Under the pieces are notes generated by a model, which saw only the letters and a list, made by a program, of their open reading frames with translations, did no database searches and was not told where the DNA came from. Shown here piece after piece: positions 18,819 to 27,539 of a stretch of 64,000 bases of DNA (positions are counted from its first letter, which is position 1; each line of letters starts with the position of its first letter). The translations under genes were made by a program, and so were the position numbers. Source of the DNA: a virus; the IMG/VR virus record IMGVR_UViG_3300021963_000050, positions 1 through 64,000 of that record; one strand, written 5' to 3'.

Positions 18819-21251
18819 TTACGAGCCACAACCTTCACATTCAAAAGGAGAATCTGTTGGTCTTGATGGTAACGCCATCTCAACAACTTCCTCTTCTTGT
18901 TGTTTATTTTGGTTGTATGAAGTGTTTTGTACTTCGTTGGCTTCAACTGTAGGTTTCGCTGTTGAGGTATCAATACCTAAACCCTTGATTGGGTCAACAG
19001 CCGCTCTAGTTCTGAGATAGTACATCCCAGTTTTCAAACCAAGTTTCCATCCATAAAGATGTGCTGCTAAAACTTTGGTTTTGTTCGCGTTGTCAATAAA
19101 TAAATTTAATGATTGTGATTGGTCAATATAAATCGACCTATTCGCAGCCATGGTCAAAATTCTTTTTTGAGACATTTCCCAAACTGTCTTGTATACCTCT
19201 TTTACTTCAACAGGTATTTCGGGAATGTTCTGTACGGAACCATTTTCCATGATTAGTTTTTTCTTCAAATCATCTGACCATAAACCTCTTTCAAGTAATT
19301 CATTTACGAGGTGTTTATTGATAACAATAAATTCACCACCTAAAGTTCTTCTTGAATATAAATTAGATGTAAACGGTTCAAACGCTTCGTTATTACCAAG
19401 GATTTGTGCAGTAGACGCTGTTGGCATCGGAGCAACTAACAAAGAATTTCTTACACCGTGTTTTACGATTTCTTTTCTTAAAGTCTTCCAATCCCATCTT
19501 CCGCTTGTGTCTTTATCGGTTTTACCCCACAATTCATATTGAAGTATACCTTTAGATAATGGAGAACCTTCAAATGTTGAATAATGACCGTGTTCAATTG
19601 CCAAATCTTTAGACGATGTTAATGCCGCAAAATAAATTGTTTCAAAAATTTCAACTTGTAGTTTGTCGGCATTTTCACTTTCAAAAGGTAATCTTAACAC
19701 ACAAAAAACATCTGCCAATCCTTGTACACCTAAACCAACTGGTCTGTGTTTCATATTTGAAAGTTTTGTTTCCTCTGTAGGATAAAAATTCAAATCAATA
19801 ACGTTGTTTAGGTTTTTTACCACTTGGTACACATATTCATAAAGTAATTCGTGGTTGAATTCTTTATTAATAATGTATTTTGGTAATGCAATTGATGCTA
19901 AATTACAAACCGCCTGTTCTTCAGGACTTGAATACTCGATAATCTCAGTACACAAATTTGAGGATTTAATCGTGCCCAAGTTTTTTTGATTTGATTTATA
20001 ATTTGCAGCGTCTTTATATAACATGTAAGGTGTGCCGGTCTCGATTTGTGCGGTCAAAATTGCATCCATCAATTTTCTCGCCTTCACAACTTTTCTGGCT
20101 CTACCTTCTTTTTCATATCTTTCATAAAGTTCGGTGAATTCTTGCGTAAATGAAAATGGGTCATCATATGCATCAGATAAACCCGGTGCTTCATCAGGTG
20201 AAAATAATGACCAATCACCATCTTCCTCAACTCTCTTCATGAAAAGATTTGGGGTCCACATTGCCAAGAATAAATCACGAGCTCTCATTTCTTCTTTACC
20301 GTGGTTTTTTCTTAAATCAATAAACTCAAACACATCTGAATGCCATGGTTCAAGATAGATAGCAAAAGAACCTTTTCTTTTACCACCTTGATTAATCCAA
20401 CGAGCAACTTCGTTGTATGTTTTCATCATTGGTAGTAATCCATCCGATTCACCGCCTGTCCCTTTAATGTACGACCCTTTACCTCTAACGTCGTGAACAT
20501 GTAGTCCAATACCACCAGCCCATTTAGAAATCTTTGCAACGTCTTTAATGGTGTCAAATAGACCATCAATATCATCTCCCTTGTTACCAATTAAGAAACA
20601 AGATGACATTTGTGGACGACGAGTTCCCGCATTAAATAATGTTGGTGTGGCATGAGTGTAAAAATGTTGTGATAGGTCGTCGTAGATTCTTAAAGCAGTC
20701 TCTAAATCACCATTACAAATACCAACCGCAACTCTCATGTACATGTATTGGGGTCTCTCAACAATTCGTTTACCGATTCTTAATAAGTAAGAACGTTCAA
20801 GTGTTTTAAAACCAAAGTAATCAAAATCAAAATCTCTTTCTTGTGCAACAGCACCATCCAATGATTCTCTATTTTGAATTACGAATTGATAAACCTCGTC
20901 AGATATCAATGAAGATTCTTTACCTGTTTTAGGTTCATTAAAAGAATATAATTCTTTAATACACTGTGAAAACTTTTTTGGTGTTGTTTTATGTAGGTTA
21001 GAAACCGCTAGTCTACCCGCCAATTTAGCATAATCAGAATGTGTTGTAACCATTGAAGCCGCGGTCTCCGCCGCTAATGTGTCTAATTCTGTTGTTGATA
21101 TACCATCATAGATTCCCTGCGTAACTTTAAGGGTAACCAATGTAGGGTCAACGTATTCTAAATTTAAATCATCACAAAAAAATTGTATTCTTCGTGTAAT
21201 TTTGTCATATCTCATTTCTTCCAATGAGCCGTCTCTCTTTTTTACTTTCAT
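18819..21251 (-). CDS. nrdA: ribonucleotide reductase large subunit, class I
   Basis: An 810-residue protein that reduces ribonucleoside diphosphates with its partner NrdB. It starts with an ATP-cone (KKRDGSLEEMRYDKITRRI, about residues 1-95), so allosteric control is probably kept. Active-site elements are present: the first redox Cys in MSSCFLIG (about 214), N-L-C-T-E-I (about 431-436) with the radical Cys and Glu, the second redox Cys in AVCNLASIAL, PMPTASTAQILGNNEAFEP, and the Tyr pair in GMYYLRTRAA. The C-terminal CEGCGS is the mobile Cys pair that is re-reduced by glutaredoxin or thioredoxin. It sits 6 bases after nrdB and is the last gene of the replication cassette. Confidence 0.97.
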   Translation of the reverse strand: MKVKKRDGSLEEMRYDKITRRIQFFCDDLNLEYVDPTLVTLKVTQGIYDGISTTELDTLAAETAASMVTTHSDYAKLAGRLAVSNLHKTTPKKFSQCIKELYSFNEPKTGKESSLISDEVYQFVIQNRESLDGAVAQERDFDFDYFGFKTLERSYLLRIGKRIVERPQYMYMRVAVGICNGDLETALRIYDDLSQHFYTHATPTLFNAGTRRPQMSSCFLIGNKGDDIDGLFDTIKDVAKISKWAGGIGLHVHDVRGKGSYIKGTGGESDGLLPMMKTYNEVARWINQGGKRKGSFAIYLEPWHSDVFEFIDLRKNHGKEEMRARDLFLAMWTPNLFMKRVEEDGDWSLFSPDEAPGLSDAYDDPFSFTQEFTELYERYEKEGRARKVVKARKLMDAILTAQIETGTPYMLYKDAANYKSNQKNLGTIKSSNLCTEIIEYSSPEEQAVCNLASIALPKYIINKEFNHELLYEYVYQVVKNLNNVIDLNFYPTEETKLSNMKHRPVGLGVQGLADVFCVLRLPFESENADKLQVEIFETIYFAALTSSKDLAIEHGHYSTFEGSPLSKGILQYELWGKTDKDTSGRWDWKTLRKEIVKHGVRNSLLVAPMPTASTAQILGNNEAFEPFTSNLYSRRTLGGEFIVINKHLVNELLERGLWSDDLKKKLIMENGSVQNIPEIPVEVKEVYKTVWEMSQKRILTMAANRSIYIDQSQSLNLFIDNANKTKVLAAHLYGWKLGLKTGMYYLRTRAAVDPIKGLGIDTSTAKPTVEANEVQNTSYNQNKQQEEEVVEMALPSRPTDSPFECEGCGS

Positions 21252-21257
21252 AATATT

Positions 21258-22235
21258 TTAAAAATCTATATCGTCAAATGATGTATCCATATCTTCGATG
21301 GATACGTTATTATTAACACCCGCTTTTTGGTATTCTGCCACTCTTTTTTCAAAGAAATTGGTTTTACCCTGTAATGCAATGTTTTGCATAAAGTCAAACG
21401 GATTTTCTGAATTATAGACCTTAGAACAATTTAAAGACACTAACAATCTATCTGTTACGAATTCCAAATATTGTGACATCAAATCAGAATTCATACCAAT
21501 TAATTTTACAGGTAGGGCCTCTAAAATAAATTCCTTTTCAATCTCTAAAGCCCCACAGATTATCTCTTTAATCTTTTTCTCACTTATTTTATTTTCAATG
21601 TGATTATTGAATAAGTGACAAGCAAAGTCACAGTGCATTCCTTCGTCTCTTGAAATGAGCTCATTTGAGAAGGTTAATCCTGGCATTAAACCACGTTTTT
21701 TGAGCCAGAAAATGGAACAGAATGAGCCAGAAAAGAAAATACCCTCAACAGCAGCAAACGCCAACAACCTTTCCACAAAAGATTTTGAATTAATCCATTT
21801 GATTGCCCATTCCGCTTTTTTCTTAATTGCAGGTACGGTTTCAATTGCATTAAACAATTTGTTTTGTTCTTGTTTGTCTTTGATGTAGGTATCAATCAAA
21901 AGTGAATAGGTTTCACTATGAATATTTTCCATCATGATTTGAAAACCGTAAAACATTTTCACCTCAGTGTACTGAACTTCATTGACAAAGTTCATTGCCA
22001 AGTTTTCATTCACAATACCGTCTGAAGCTGCGAAAAACGCTAAAACGTGTTTAACGAAATGTTGTTCATCCTCGTTCAATTTGTTTTCCCAATCATAGAT
22101 GTCTTGTGCCAAATCAATTTCTTCGGCGGTCCAAAAACACGCCTCTTGTTGTTTGTAAAGTCTCCAAATGTCGTGGTGTTCGATTGGAAAAAGGACAAAT
22201 CGTCCGGGATTTTCTTTTAAAATCTTTTCTGTCAT
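21258..22235 (-). CDS. nrdB: ribonucleotide reductase small subunit, class I
   Basis: A 325-residue R2 subunit housing the di-iron centre and radical. Ligands appear in order: Asp in AASDG (about 70), E-x-x-H-x-x-x-Y in [12 protein letters not shown] (about 102-109, with the radical Tyr kept), Glu in [11 protein letters not shown], and the E-x-x-H of [13 protein letters not shown]. The wording of these motifs is closer to eukaryotic and Bacteroidota-type R2 than to E. coli NrdB. The C-terminal acidic tail DTSFDDIDF is the docking peptide for the large subunit. It is followed by nrdA after 6 bases and preceded by the helicase gene after 11. Confidence 0.96.
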   Translation of the reverse strand: MTEKILKENPGRFVLFPIEHHDIWRLYKQQEACFWTAEEIDLAQDIYDWENKLNEDEQHFVKHVLAFFAASDGIVNENLAMNFVNEVQYTEVKMFYGFQIMMENIHSETYSLLIDTYIKDKQEQNKLFNAIETVPAIKKKAEWAIKWINSKSFVERLLAFAAVEGIFFSGSFCSIFWLKKRGLMPGLTFSNELISRDEGMHCDFACHLFNNHIENKISEKKIKEIICGALEIEKEFILEALPVKLIGMNSDLMSQYLEFVTDRLLVSLNCSKVYNSENPFDFMQNIALQGKTNFFEKRVAEYQKAGVNNNVSIEDMDTSFDDIDF

Positions 22236-22246
22236 GGTGTTTATTA

Positions 22247-23623
22247 TTAATTTCTATTTAATGTTTCTTGTCTTTTCATAAACGCATCCTTAATTCTTTC
22301 GGAATTGTTTTTTTGTTTTTCTTCCTTGTGACCAAGTAGTGTAGTTTGTGACTCGGTATCAATAACCAAAAGTCGGTTGTCAAATTTACAATTTTGCCAT
22401 ATGATACCATCTCTACCAATTCTTGATTTAAGTAATGTCATGGTTGCTAAATTGTGTTCTTTTTGTTCAATAGTTTTACCTATTGATAGAATAACGTGTG
22501 CAATTTGAGCTTTCTTAATTGAACCACCCATTTGGTCGCTATTAACAACTTCGGATGAAATTGATTCTCTGTTACCTTGTGTTGCCGTCCAAATAACGAT
22601 TCCAAATTCACTTGTCATCGCTTCTAAACTTCTCATTACTGAACCTTCACCTTTCCATTCTTCACCGAATTGTGATTTGTCAGGACTGATACAGTCAACG
22701 TAGTCGATAACAAGTAGGTCAATTTTTTTACCCTCTGAATTTCTTTTTCTTAATCTCGATTTGATTTCAGAGATTGTAACAGAATCACTTGGTAATTTCA
22801 AAATGTCCAAAGTTCCTTTACTTTGTGTTTGAACTTCGTTGATTTTTTCTTTTACGAAATCTTTATTTTCAGGTTGTTCATCGGGGGCAATTCCTGACCA
22901 AATTGTATAGTGTTTCTTTTTAATGTTATCCGGATTGTCCTCAAAGAATATTTGAAGGACGTTGTAATCGTGTAAGTAAGCGGTATTCGCAAATAAAGAT
23001 AATATTGTAGTTTTACCCGTTCCTGTTGGAGCCAAAACAACACCAAGTTCTCCAGTCCCTAAACCACCCTTCAAAGCTGAATCAAGACCTTCAATTCCCG
23101 TTGGAATCGGTTGTCTATTATCCTTCTCTAAAGCCTCATCGATATTGTGGAAAACATCCATACACTCTTCAGGTGGTAACCCAACCTGTAGGGCCTTTTG
23201 TATAATACCCTCAATTTTATGGTACTCTTGGAATTTACCATTTTCAATAATGGTAGTAACCATTTTGAGTTCCTTCTTCAAATTTTGTTGTTTACAAAAA
23301 TTTAAAGCTTCTTCTCTAACCATTGGGTCATCCACGGTATTTTCTTTAATATCGTGGATAGTGTCCAAGTGTATTCTTGCGGTCTCTTGAGAACCTAATT
23401 CAAGAATTATGGTTTGACATAGACTTTGATAATCAGGTATCTTACCATATTTCTGATAGTATTCTTTAATGTGAGCAGTAATGAATCTAAAAGAACTATT
23501 ATCAAAATATTTGCTCTCGATTACATCAATAATCTGTTCACCGTACTTTTTATCCTCTACTATTGATTTAATTAATGTTTGTTGGAATGATGCTCCGAGA
23601 AATCCAAAATTTTTTTCTGACAT
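22247..23623 (-). CDS. gp41: replicative DNA helicase, DnaB/gp41 family
   Basis: A 458-residue hexameric 5'-3' helicase. The N-terminal 160 residues form the helical DnaB-like primase-interaction region ([16 protein letters not shown]-type helices). The RecA-like motor follows: Walker [10 protein letters not shown] (about 194-202), the acidic [12 protein letters not shown] strand, Walker [15 protein letters not shown], and [13 protein letters not shown] as the DNA-binding/sensor loop. The length matches T4 gp41 (475). No separate gp61-like primase gene is seen in the window. It lies within the gp32-uvsX-rnh-gp41-nrdB-nrdA run and is transcribed with it. Confidence 0.92.
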   Translation of the reverse strand: MSEKNFGFLGASFQQTLIKSIVEDKKYGEQIIDVIESKYFDNSSFRFITAHIKEYYQKYGKIPDYQSLCQTIILELGSQETARIHLDTIHDIKENTVDDPMVREEALNFCKQQNLKKELKMVTTIIENGKFQEYHKIEGIIQKALQVGLPPEECMDVFHNIDEALEKDNRQPIPTGIEGLDSALKGGLGTGELGVVLAPTGTGKTTILSLFANTAYLHDYNVLQIFFEDNPDNIKKKHYTIWSGIAPDEQPENKDFVKEKINEVQTQSKGTLDILKLPSDSVTISEIKSRLRKRNSEGKKIDLLVIDYVDCISPDKSQFGEEWKGEGSVMRSLEAMTSEFGIVIWTATQGNRESISSEVVNSDQMGGSIKKAQIAHVILSIGKTIEQKEHNLATMTLLKSRIGRDGIIWQNCKFDNRLLVIDTESQTTLLGHKEEKQKNNSERIKDAFMKRQETLNRN

Positions 23624-23637
23624 AGTTTTTTTAGTTT

Positions 23638-24081
23638 TTATAATTTGTAATTTAAATACGTTGTTTCCAAATCTTTAGATGATAAGATGTCAGTTAAGTC
23701 TGACAAATACCTCTTCAAATATGGGCGAATATCTACCGTATATCTTACCTTAGGGTGGTAGACATTAGCGGAAAACATCCTTTGAATAAATACATCGTCA
23801 CCCATCTTAATCTCGAGTAAGAAATACTCTTTTTCATTTTGTTCATCAGTTTCTGCAACCTCTAAACCGTAAAAATAATCACGATTTTCGTGTAGATAAT
23901 CCAATGTTTTTGTTTTTAAATCATCACTAATATCGCTACAAATATTTTTAACGTAGTAGTGTAAATCCATTGAACGTCTAGATTTGGAGTTATGCTCTCT
24001 AACGTTAAAGAATCGTTGGCAGATAATGTTTCCTTCTAAGGTCAAAAGGAACTCGAACTTTGTTACATCTTGATTACTCAT
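23638..24081 (-). CDS. unknown protein with internal duplication, replication cassette
   Basis: A 147-residue protein, not recognised. Two halves look alike. Residues about 11-65 (FEFLLTLEGNIICQRFFNV ... MDLHYYVKNICSDI) and about 83-145 (YFLLEIKMGDDVFIQRMFSA ... VDIRPYLKRYLSDL) share FLL, (I/F)xQRxF, D(L/I)xxYxK and a closing Leu/Asp-rich helix. The start overlaps the end of rnh by 8 bases, so they are co-translated. Its place between rnh and gp41 suggests a replisome or recombination accessory such as a helicase loader or an RNase H partner, but no sequence evidence supports one choice. Confidence 0.7.
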   Translation of the reverse strand: MSNQDVTKFEFLLTLEGNIICQRFFNVREHNSKSRRSMDLHYYVKNICSDISDDLKTKTLDYLHENRDYFYGLEVAETDEQNEKEYFLLEIKMGDDVFIQRMFSANVYHPKVRYTVDIRPYLKRYLSDLTDILSSKDLETTYLNYKL

Positions 24082-25096
24082 TGTCTCTAATTTTAATTAA
24101 TTTTTTATTTTTTTCTTTTCTTGTTAATCTTAAAAAAGGATTTAGGAAGTTTATCCACGCGTCATCTGATTTTGGTAGAAGTAAGAATATACCATCTTCC
24201 ATCATCATCTTCATCGTGTTTTTATATGAACGACCCTCAGGGTCAATCAAATCGTTTATAAGTGAATTAATAGATTCTTTTGCATCATCTGTTAAAAAGG
24301 GATTTTCAAGACTTACTATTCGACTATTCACATCAAAGAATTCTTCACCAAGTATTCCATATTTTGTTACACCTGTCAATAAATTTTTAACAATGTTATT
24401 GTCATTGTCTTGTTCAAAAAGATTGTTGAATCTTTCCAATACAAATTCTATAGAAATTTCCTCGGTTTTAACTTCAGGTACCATTGAGACTAATCGTCTA
24501 ACACCTAAGTTTTTAATACCCGCAATATTATCAGACGGGTCACCACAAATCATTTTGACAATTTTAATGTTTTGTATTAAAATCTGTTCATGGTCATATA
24601 CGAACATATCATTAGGTTGATATATTTTACTGTGTGAGGGATTGTATAATCGAGTGTTTTCTGATACTAATTGTGTTAAATCACCATCCGAAGAAAAGAT
24701 AATTTTATCTTCTTTTGGTGAATTTTGACTGTAGTATGCAATTGCGTCGTCAGTCTCACAAAATTCGTATTCTCCTTGTCTAACAAAAAGTTCTTCGAGA
24801 TATTGTTTGACTCTGTTTCTCTGTTTTCCATACGAATGAATCTCTTCTTCACTGCGTATTCTAGATTTACGATTCTCTTTGTATTGATGATAGAATCTTT
24901 TTCTTGTTAAAGAACCATCTTGACCGTCCCAAAAAACGACAATTTTATCTAAACGATGTATCTCAATTGTCCTTCTTAAAGTATTGATAAAATGGTAAAT
25001 TCCACCAATATGTTCTCCCTTATAAAAGTGATTTTTTAATCCAAAAAAACCAATAGTAAGTAAATTGTCTCCATCTACTAATAATACATTAGGCAT
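24074..25096 (-). CDS. rnh: RNase H / 5'-3' exonuclease (FEN family)
   Basis: A 340-residue flap-nuclease-type enzyme, close to T4 RNase H (305). The catalytic acids fall in the expected order: LLVDGDNL near the N-terminus, VVFWDGQDG (about 55), ETDDAIAYY and IIFSSDGDLTQLV (about 115-145), and KMICGDPSDNIAGI with the helix-hairpin-helix following (NLGVRRLV). In T4 it removes lagging-strand RNA primers together with gp32. It lies downstream of uvsX after a 31-base gap and overlaps the next gene by 8 bases. Assignment is firm. Confidence 0.92.
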   Translation of the reverse strand: MPNVLLVDGDNLLTIGFFGLKNHFYKGEHIGGIYHFINTLRRTIEIHRLDKIVVFWDGQDGSLTRKRFYHQYKENRKSRIRSEEEIHSYGKQRNRVKQYLEELFVRQGEYEFCETDDAIAYYSQNSPKEDKIIFSSDGDLTQLVSENTRLYNPSHSKIYQPNDMFVYDHEQILIQNIKIVKMICGDPSDNIAGIKNLGVRRLVSMVPEVKTEEISIEFVLERFNNLFEQDNDNNIVKNLLTGVTKYGILGEEFFDVNSRIVSLENPFLTDDAKESINSLINDLIDPEGRSYKNTMKMMMEDGIFLLLPKSDDAWINFLNPFLRLTRKEKNKKLIKIRDNE

Positions 25097-25127
25097 TAAT
25101 CATCACTCTTATAGGGTTAAACAAATA

Positions 25128-26126
25128 TTAATCTTCTTCTTCGTAATCAAAAGTTGTTGATTCGGCTAAATCAAAATCCGTAGACCCTAATTTATCTCTC
25201 CAAAAACTTGAGTATTCTTTTTTGTATCCTTCCAACGCCTCTTTGGTGTCAGCGATATATCCATTGTGAACAACGATAACTTTACCGTCTTTGTATCCTA
25301 AACCATTGACGTGATTCTTGAGGATAGAGATTTTAGTTCTTACAGCGTAAACAACTTTTCTACCATCTTTAGTTGCATCAATGTGGTTGATACCTGATTT
25401 CTTTTGGTTACCGAACAAAAAGATTAATGACGACGCCAATTTTAACGCTTCACCACCTTTTGGTTTGATTTCAGGTTGACCCATAGGATTATCGGGTAAT
25501 TCTACCCATGGTTGGTTTACAACAACCATTGTTAGGTAATATGATGAATCTTTAGATGGGTAGTCTTCTTTTTTGGATTTGGTAATTCTTGAGTGAATAC
25601 CCATACCAATTTTGTCAGATAAAACACTTGCGTTGTGTTGTTTACCACCTTTACCATCAAAGGTCATCTTACATGGTATTGAACCGATAGAGTCCCAACA
25701 GAACAAAATGTGTCTTGGGATTTCACCTTTCTCATGTGCGTTGATAATATCGTTTATGAAATCGGTTGCTTGTTCAATATAGTCAAAGGAATCATTGAAG
25801 ATAAAATCTCCCGTCCATTCACCATTTGAATCTTTTTCAGCTTGAAATCCTAATTCAATTGCGTGTTCCCATTTCCATTTTCTCTCCGTAATAAGTAGTA
25901 CAGGTAGATGCCCTTTCTTTTGTGCATCAACCGCCGCTAAAATCATTGCGGTAGTTTTTGAAGAGTTAGTATGTCCTAAAAACATATTAATCCCACCCAT
26001 TACAGGTCCGGGTAATCCACACGCATTGTTAAATGCCTCACCACAATAATAGAAGTTTTCGTCCTTGTATTTTGTTTTAGATGAGAATTTGGATATATAA
26101 TCAAATTCTTTTTTCTTGATTGCCAT
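25128..26126 (-). CDS. uvsX: RecA-like recombinase UvsX
   Basis: A 332-residue RecA-fold strand-exchange protein. The P-loop is GHTNSSKTT (about 50-58), a G-x-x-x-x-x-K-T form less standard than GESGTGKT but typical for phage recombinases. Walker B is FCWDSIGSIP. The DNA-binding loop region with MVVVNQPWVEL and GGEALKLASSLIFLF follows the RecA order. The C-terminus is very acidic (DYEEED), like RecA and UvsX tails that tune DNA binding. It works with gp32 just upstream. No uvsY is recognised in the window. A terminator between gp32 and uvsX probably lowers its level relative to gp32. Confidence 0.9.
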   Translation of the reverse strand: MAIKKKEFDYISKFSSKTKYKDENFYYCGEAFNNACGLPGPVMGGINMFLGHTNSSKTTAMILAAVDAQKKGHLPVLLITERKWKWEHAIELGFQAEKDSNGEWTGDFIFNDSFDYIEQATDFINDIINAHEKGEIPRHILFCWDSIGSIPCKMTFDGKGGKQHNASVLSDKIGMGIHSRITKSKKEDYPSKDSSYYLTMVVVNQPWVELPDNPMGQPEIKPKGGEALKLASSLIFLFGNQKKSGINHIDATKDGRKVVYAVRTKISILKNHVNGLGYKDGKVIVVHNGYIADTKEALEGYKKEYSSFWRDKLGSTDFDLAESTTFDYEEED

Positions 26127-26148
26127 TGTATATTTTATAATTTTTTTG

Positions 26149-26192
26149 AAAAAAAGAGCATGGACATCATGTTAATTCACGTGTCCATGCTC
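26149..26192 (-). terminator. terminator between gp32 and uvsX
   Basis: On the minus strand an 11-bp stem GAGCATGGACA / TGTCCATGCTC with a 15-base loop is followed by TTTTTTT. It starts 7 bases after the gp32 stop. Since uvsX has no clear promoter of its own, this is probably a partial terminator that sets a high gp32:uvsX ratio. Confidence 0.85.
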
Positions 26193-26199
26193 GTATTGA

Positions 26200-27057
26200 T
26201 TAAAATGGTAAATCGTCGTCTCCTTCAGCGTCTTCTTGTGGGTCAAACTCAGGAGCTGGTGATTTCTTAACGGGTGTTGATGGTTTCGCAATCTCAAACT
26301 CTTCTGTAGAATTTGATACGTATTTACCAGTTGTAGTATCCCATCTTGGAACTTCACCTCTTGCAACCATTTCCAAATATTCTTCAGGTTTTTTAGAATA
26401 TACATCAGACCAAGTCAATTCATCTTTTAACCAAGTTGACGCAACATCTGAATCTGTGTGTAATGGAGATTGGTCTTCAGGGATGATAGATGTGATTGTA
26501 GTATATTCTCTACCATTACCAGCTTTGGTAAGGTTAAGGTTGATGATTAAATCTCTACCTTTTTGTGGGTCGGTGATATCACCTTTGTTTTTGAAAAGAG
26601 GGTAGATTTTATCCAACACACCTTCATTTTTGGTGTTGTGTTTAAATCTCCAAAATTTAACTCCATCTTGTTCTCTTTCTCGGTCGATAACTTTCACAAT
26701 GTAAAATTTACGTGAACGATACTGACGAGCCAAAACCTTGTCTTGTTCATCACCCGTCATAATCAAACCTTCATAAACCTCATTTAAAGGTGAACGTTTT
26801 CCGTCTTTGCTCGGGTCGTAAAGTTTTACCCAATTACCATCTATTTGTACTTCATGGAAGTAAGCTTCTTTAAATGGTGAACCACCATCGTCAGATGGAA
26901 GGATTCTAATTCTTCTTTCACCACTTCTCTCACCCTTAGGTAAAACGGTGGTAAAATACTTTTTCATTCTATCCTCTTGGGATACCTTGTTTGCACTGCC
27001 GCCTGCGGCTTGTTTGTTCTTTTCGTACTGTGCCAGTACTGATTCTACTGTTGACAT
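26200..27057 (-). CDS. gp32: single-stranded DNA-binding protein gp32
   Basis: A 285-residue helix-destabilising protein. The N-terminal segment (VESVLAQYEKNKQAAGG) corresponds to the cooperative domain. The OB-fold core contains RRIRILPSDD, FHEVQIDGNWVKLYDP, DREREQDGVKFWRFKHN and the long lysine/arginine loop strands. The C-terminus EDAEGDDDLPF is the acidic tip typical of gp32 and bacterial SSB, used to recruit partners. The protein contains no cysteine at all, so the zinc module of T4 gp32 is absent. It is the first gene of the replication operon, behind a host-type promoter and before a strong terminator. Confidence 0.92.
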   Translation of the reverse strand: MSTVESVLAQYEKNKQAAGGSANKVSQEDRMKKYFTTVLPKGERSGERRIRILPSDDGGSPFKEAYFHEVQIDGNWVKLYDPSKDGKRSPLNEVYEGLIMTGDEQDKVLARQYRSRKFYIVKVIDREREQDGVKFWRFKHNTKNEGVLDKIYPLFKNKGDITDPQKGRDLIINLNLTKAGNGREYTTITSIIPEDQSPLHTDSDVASTWLKDELTWSDVYSKKPEEYLEMVARGEVPRWDTTTGKYVSNSTEEFEIAKPSTPVKKSPAPEFDPQEDAEGDDDLPF

Positions 27058-27095
27058 ATTATTTGTTTTTAAATGTTAGAAATGTATTTCTATGT

Positions 27096-27126
27096 AAAGT
27101 ATAGACAAAAAAAGTCAGATTACAAA
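27096..27126 (-). promoter_or_regulatory. gp32: Bacteroidota-type promoter of gp32
   Basis: Minus-strand TTTG (27126-27123), exactly 19 bases, then TATACTTT (27103-27096), ending 38 bases before the gp32 ATG. The spacing and both boxes match the known Bacteroidota TTTG-N19-TAnnTTTG pattern with one mismatch. The TTTG box sits in the hairpin of the preceding terminator. Confidence 0.75.
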
Positions 27127-27134
27127 ATCTGACT
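27107..27134 (-). terminator. terminator before gp32, possibly bidirectional
   Basis: Perfect 9-bp stem AGTCAGATT / AATCTGACT (27113-27121 and 27126-27134) with a 4-base loop. On the minus strand seven T residues follow; on the plus strand CTCTTTTTTTT follows. It ends the late transcript of the small-protein genes at 27165-28361 just before the gp32 promoter. Confidence 0.85.
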
Positions 27135-27164
27135 CTCTTTTTTTTAAAAAATGTTTTTAGGGGG

Positions 27165-27539
27165 TTACTCTAAAGTTAGAAGATACAATAATTTATTCAA
27201 TAAACCAAGTATCTCGTCTCTTAAATTTAATAAGTCGGTATCAACCCTGTCGTCCAAGTCTTCAGAAAACTCTATTAAGGCTTCAGTACAAACTTTAATC
27301 ATATCGGAAGGATTTACATCCGAAAGATTAACCATTTCAATTTTTTTGGTTTCCTCGTCTAATACGAATCTACCATATTTACCCATTGATATTTCAACAA
27401 ACTCATCAATAAGACCTGTTAAATCATCATAGGTTTTACCAAAAGCTTCGTGTCTAGCAATACCTTTTGTTTGCCAATGGTTTATTTTCATTTGTATTTG
27501 TAAACCCAATAAAAAGTTTACCTTAGAACTTAAATTCAT
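27165..27539 (-). CDS. DUF5856-like small helical protein
   Basis: A 124-residue all-helical protein. The N-terminal block LGLQIQMKINHWQTKGIARHEAFGKTYDDL resembles DUF5856, a family widespread in phages of this type (its H-W-Q-T-K and R-H-x-A-x-G signature is present). The same H-W-x(6-7)-H arrangement recalls the first helix of Dps/ferritin-like proteins, so a four-helix bundle is plausible; metal binding is unproven. It overlaps the 209-residue gene upstream by 17 bases and belongs to the late transcript starting at 28361. Function is unknown. Confidence 0.6.
   Translation of the reverse strand: MNLSSKVNFLLGLQIQMKINHWQTKGIARHEAFGKTYDDLTGLIDEFVEISMGKYGRFVLDEETKKIEMVNLSDVNPSDMIKVCTEALIEFSEDLDDRVDTDLLNLRDEILGLLNKLLYLLTLE

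Noticed and set aside
22247-24081. Search for a gp61-type primase next to gp41.
   Set aside because: The 147-residue neighbour has no zinc or TOPRIM motif, so it is not called a primase.
26176-26183. A second CACGTG (parS core) in the gp32 terminator loop.
   Set aside because: Only the six-base core matches; the flanks do not fit the parS consensus.
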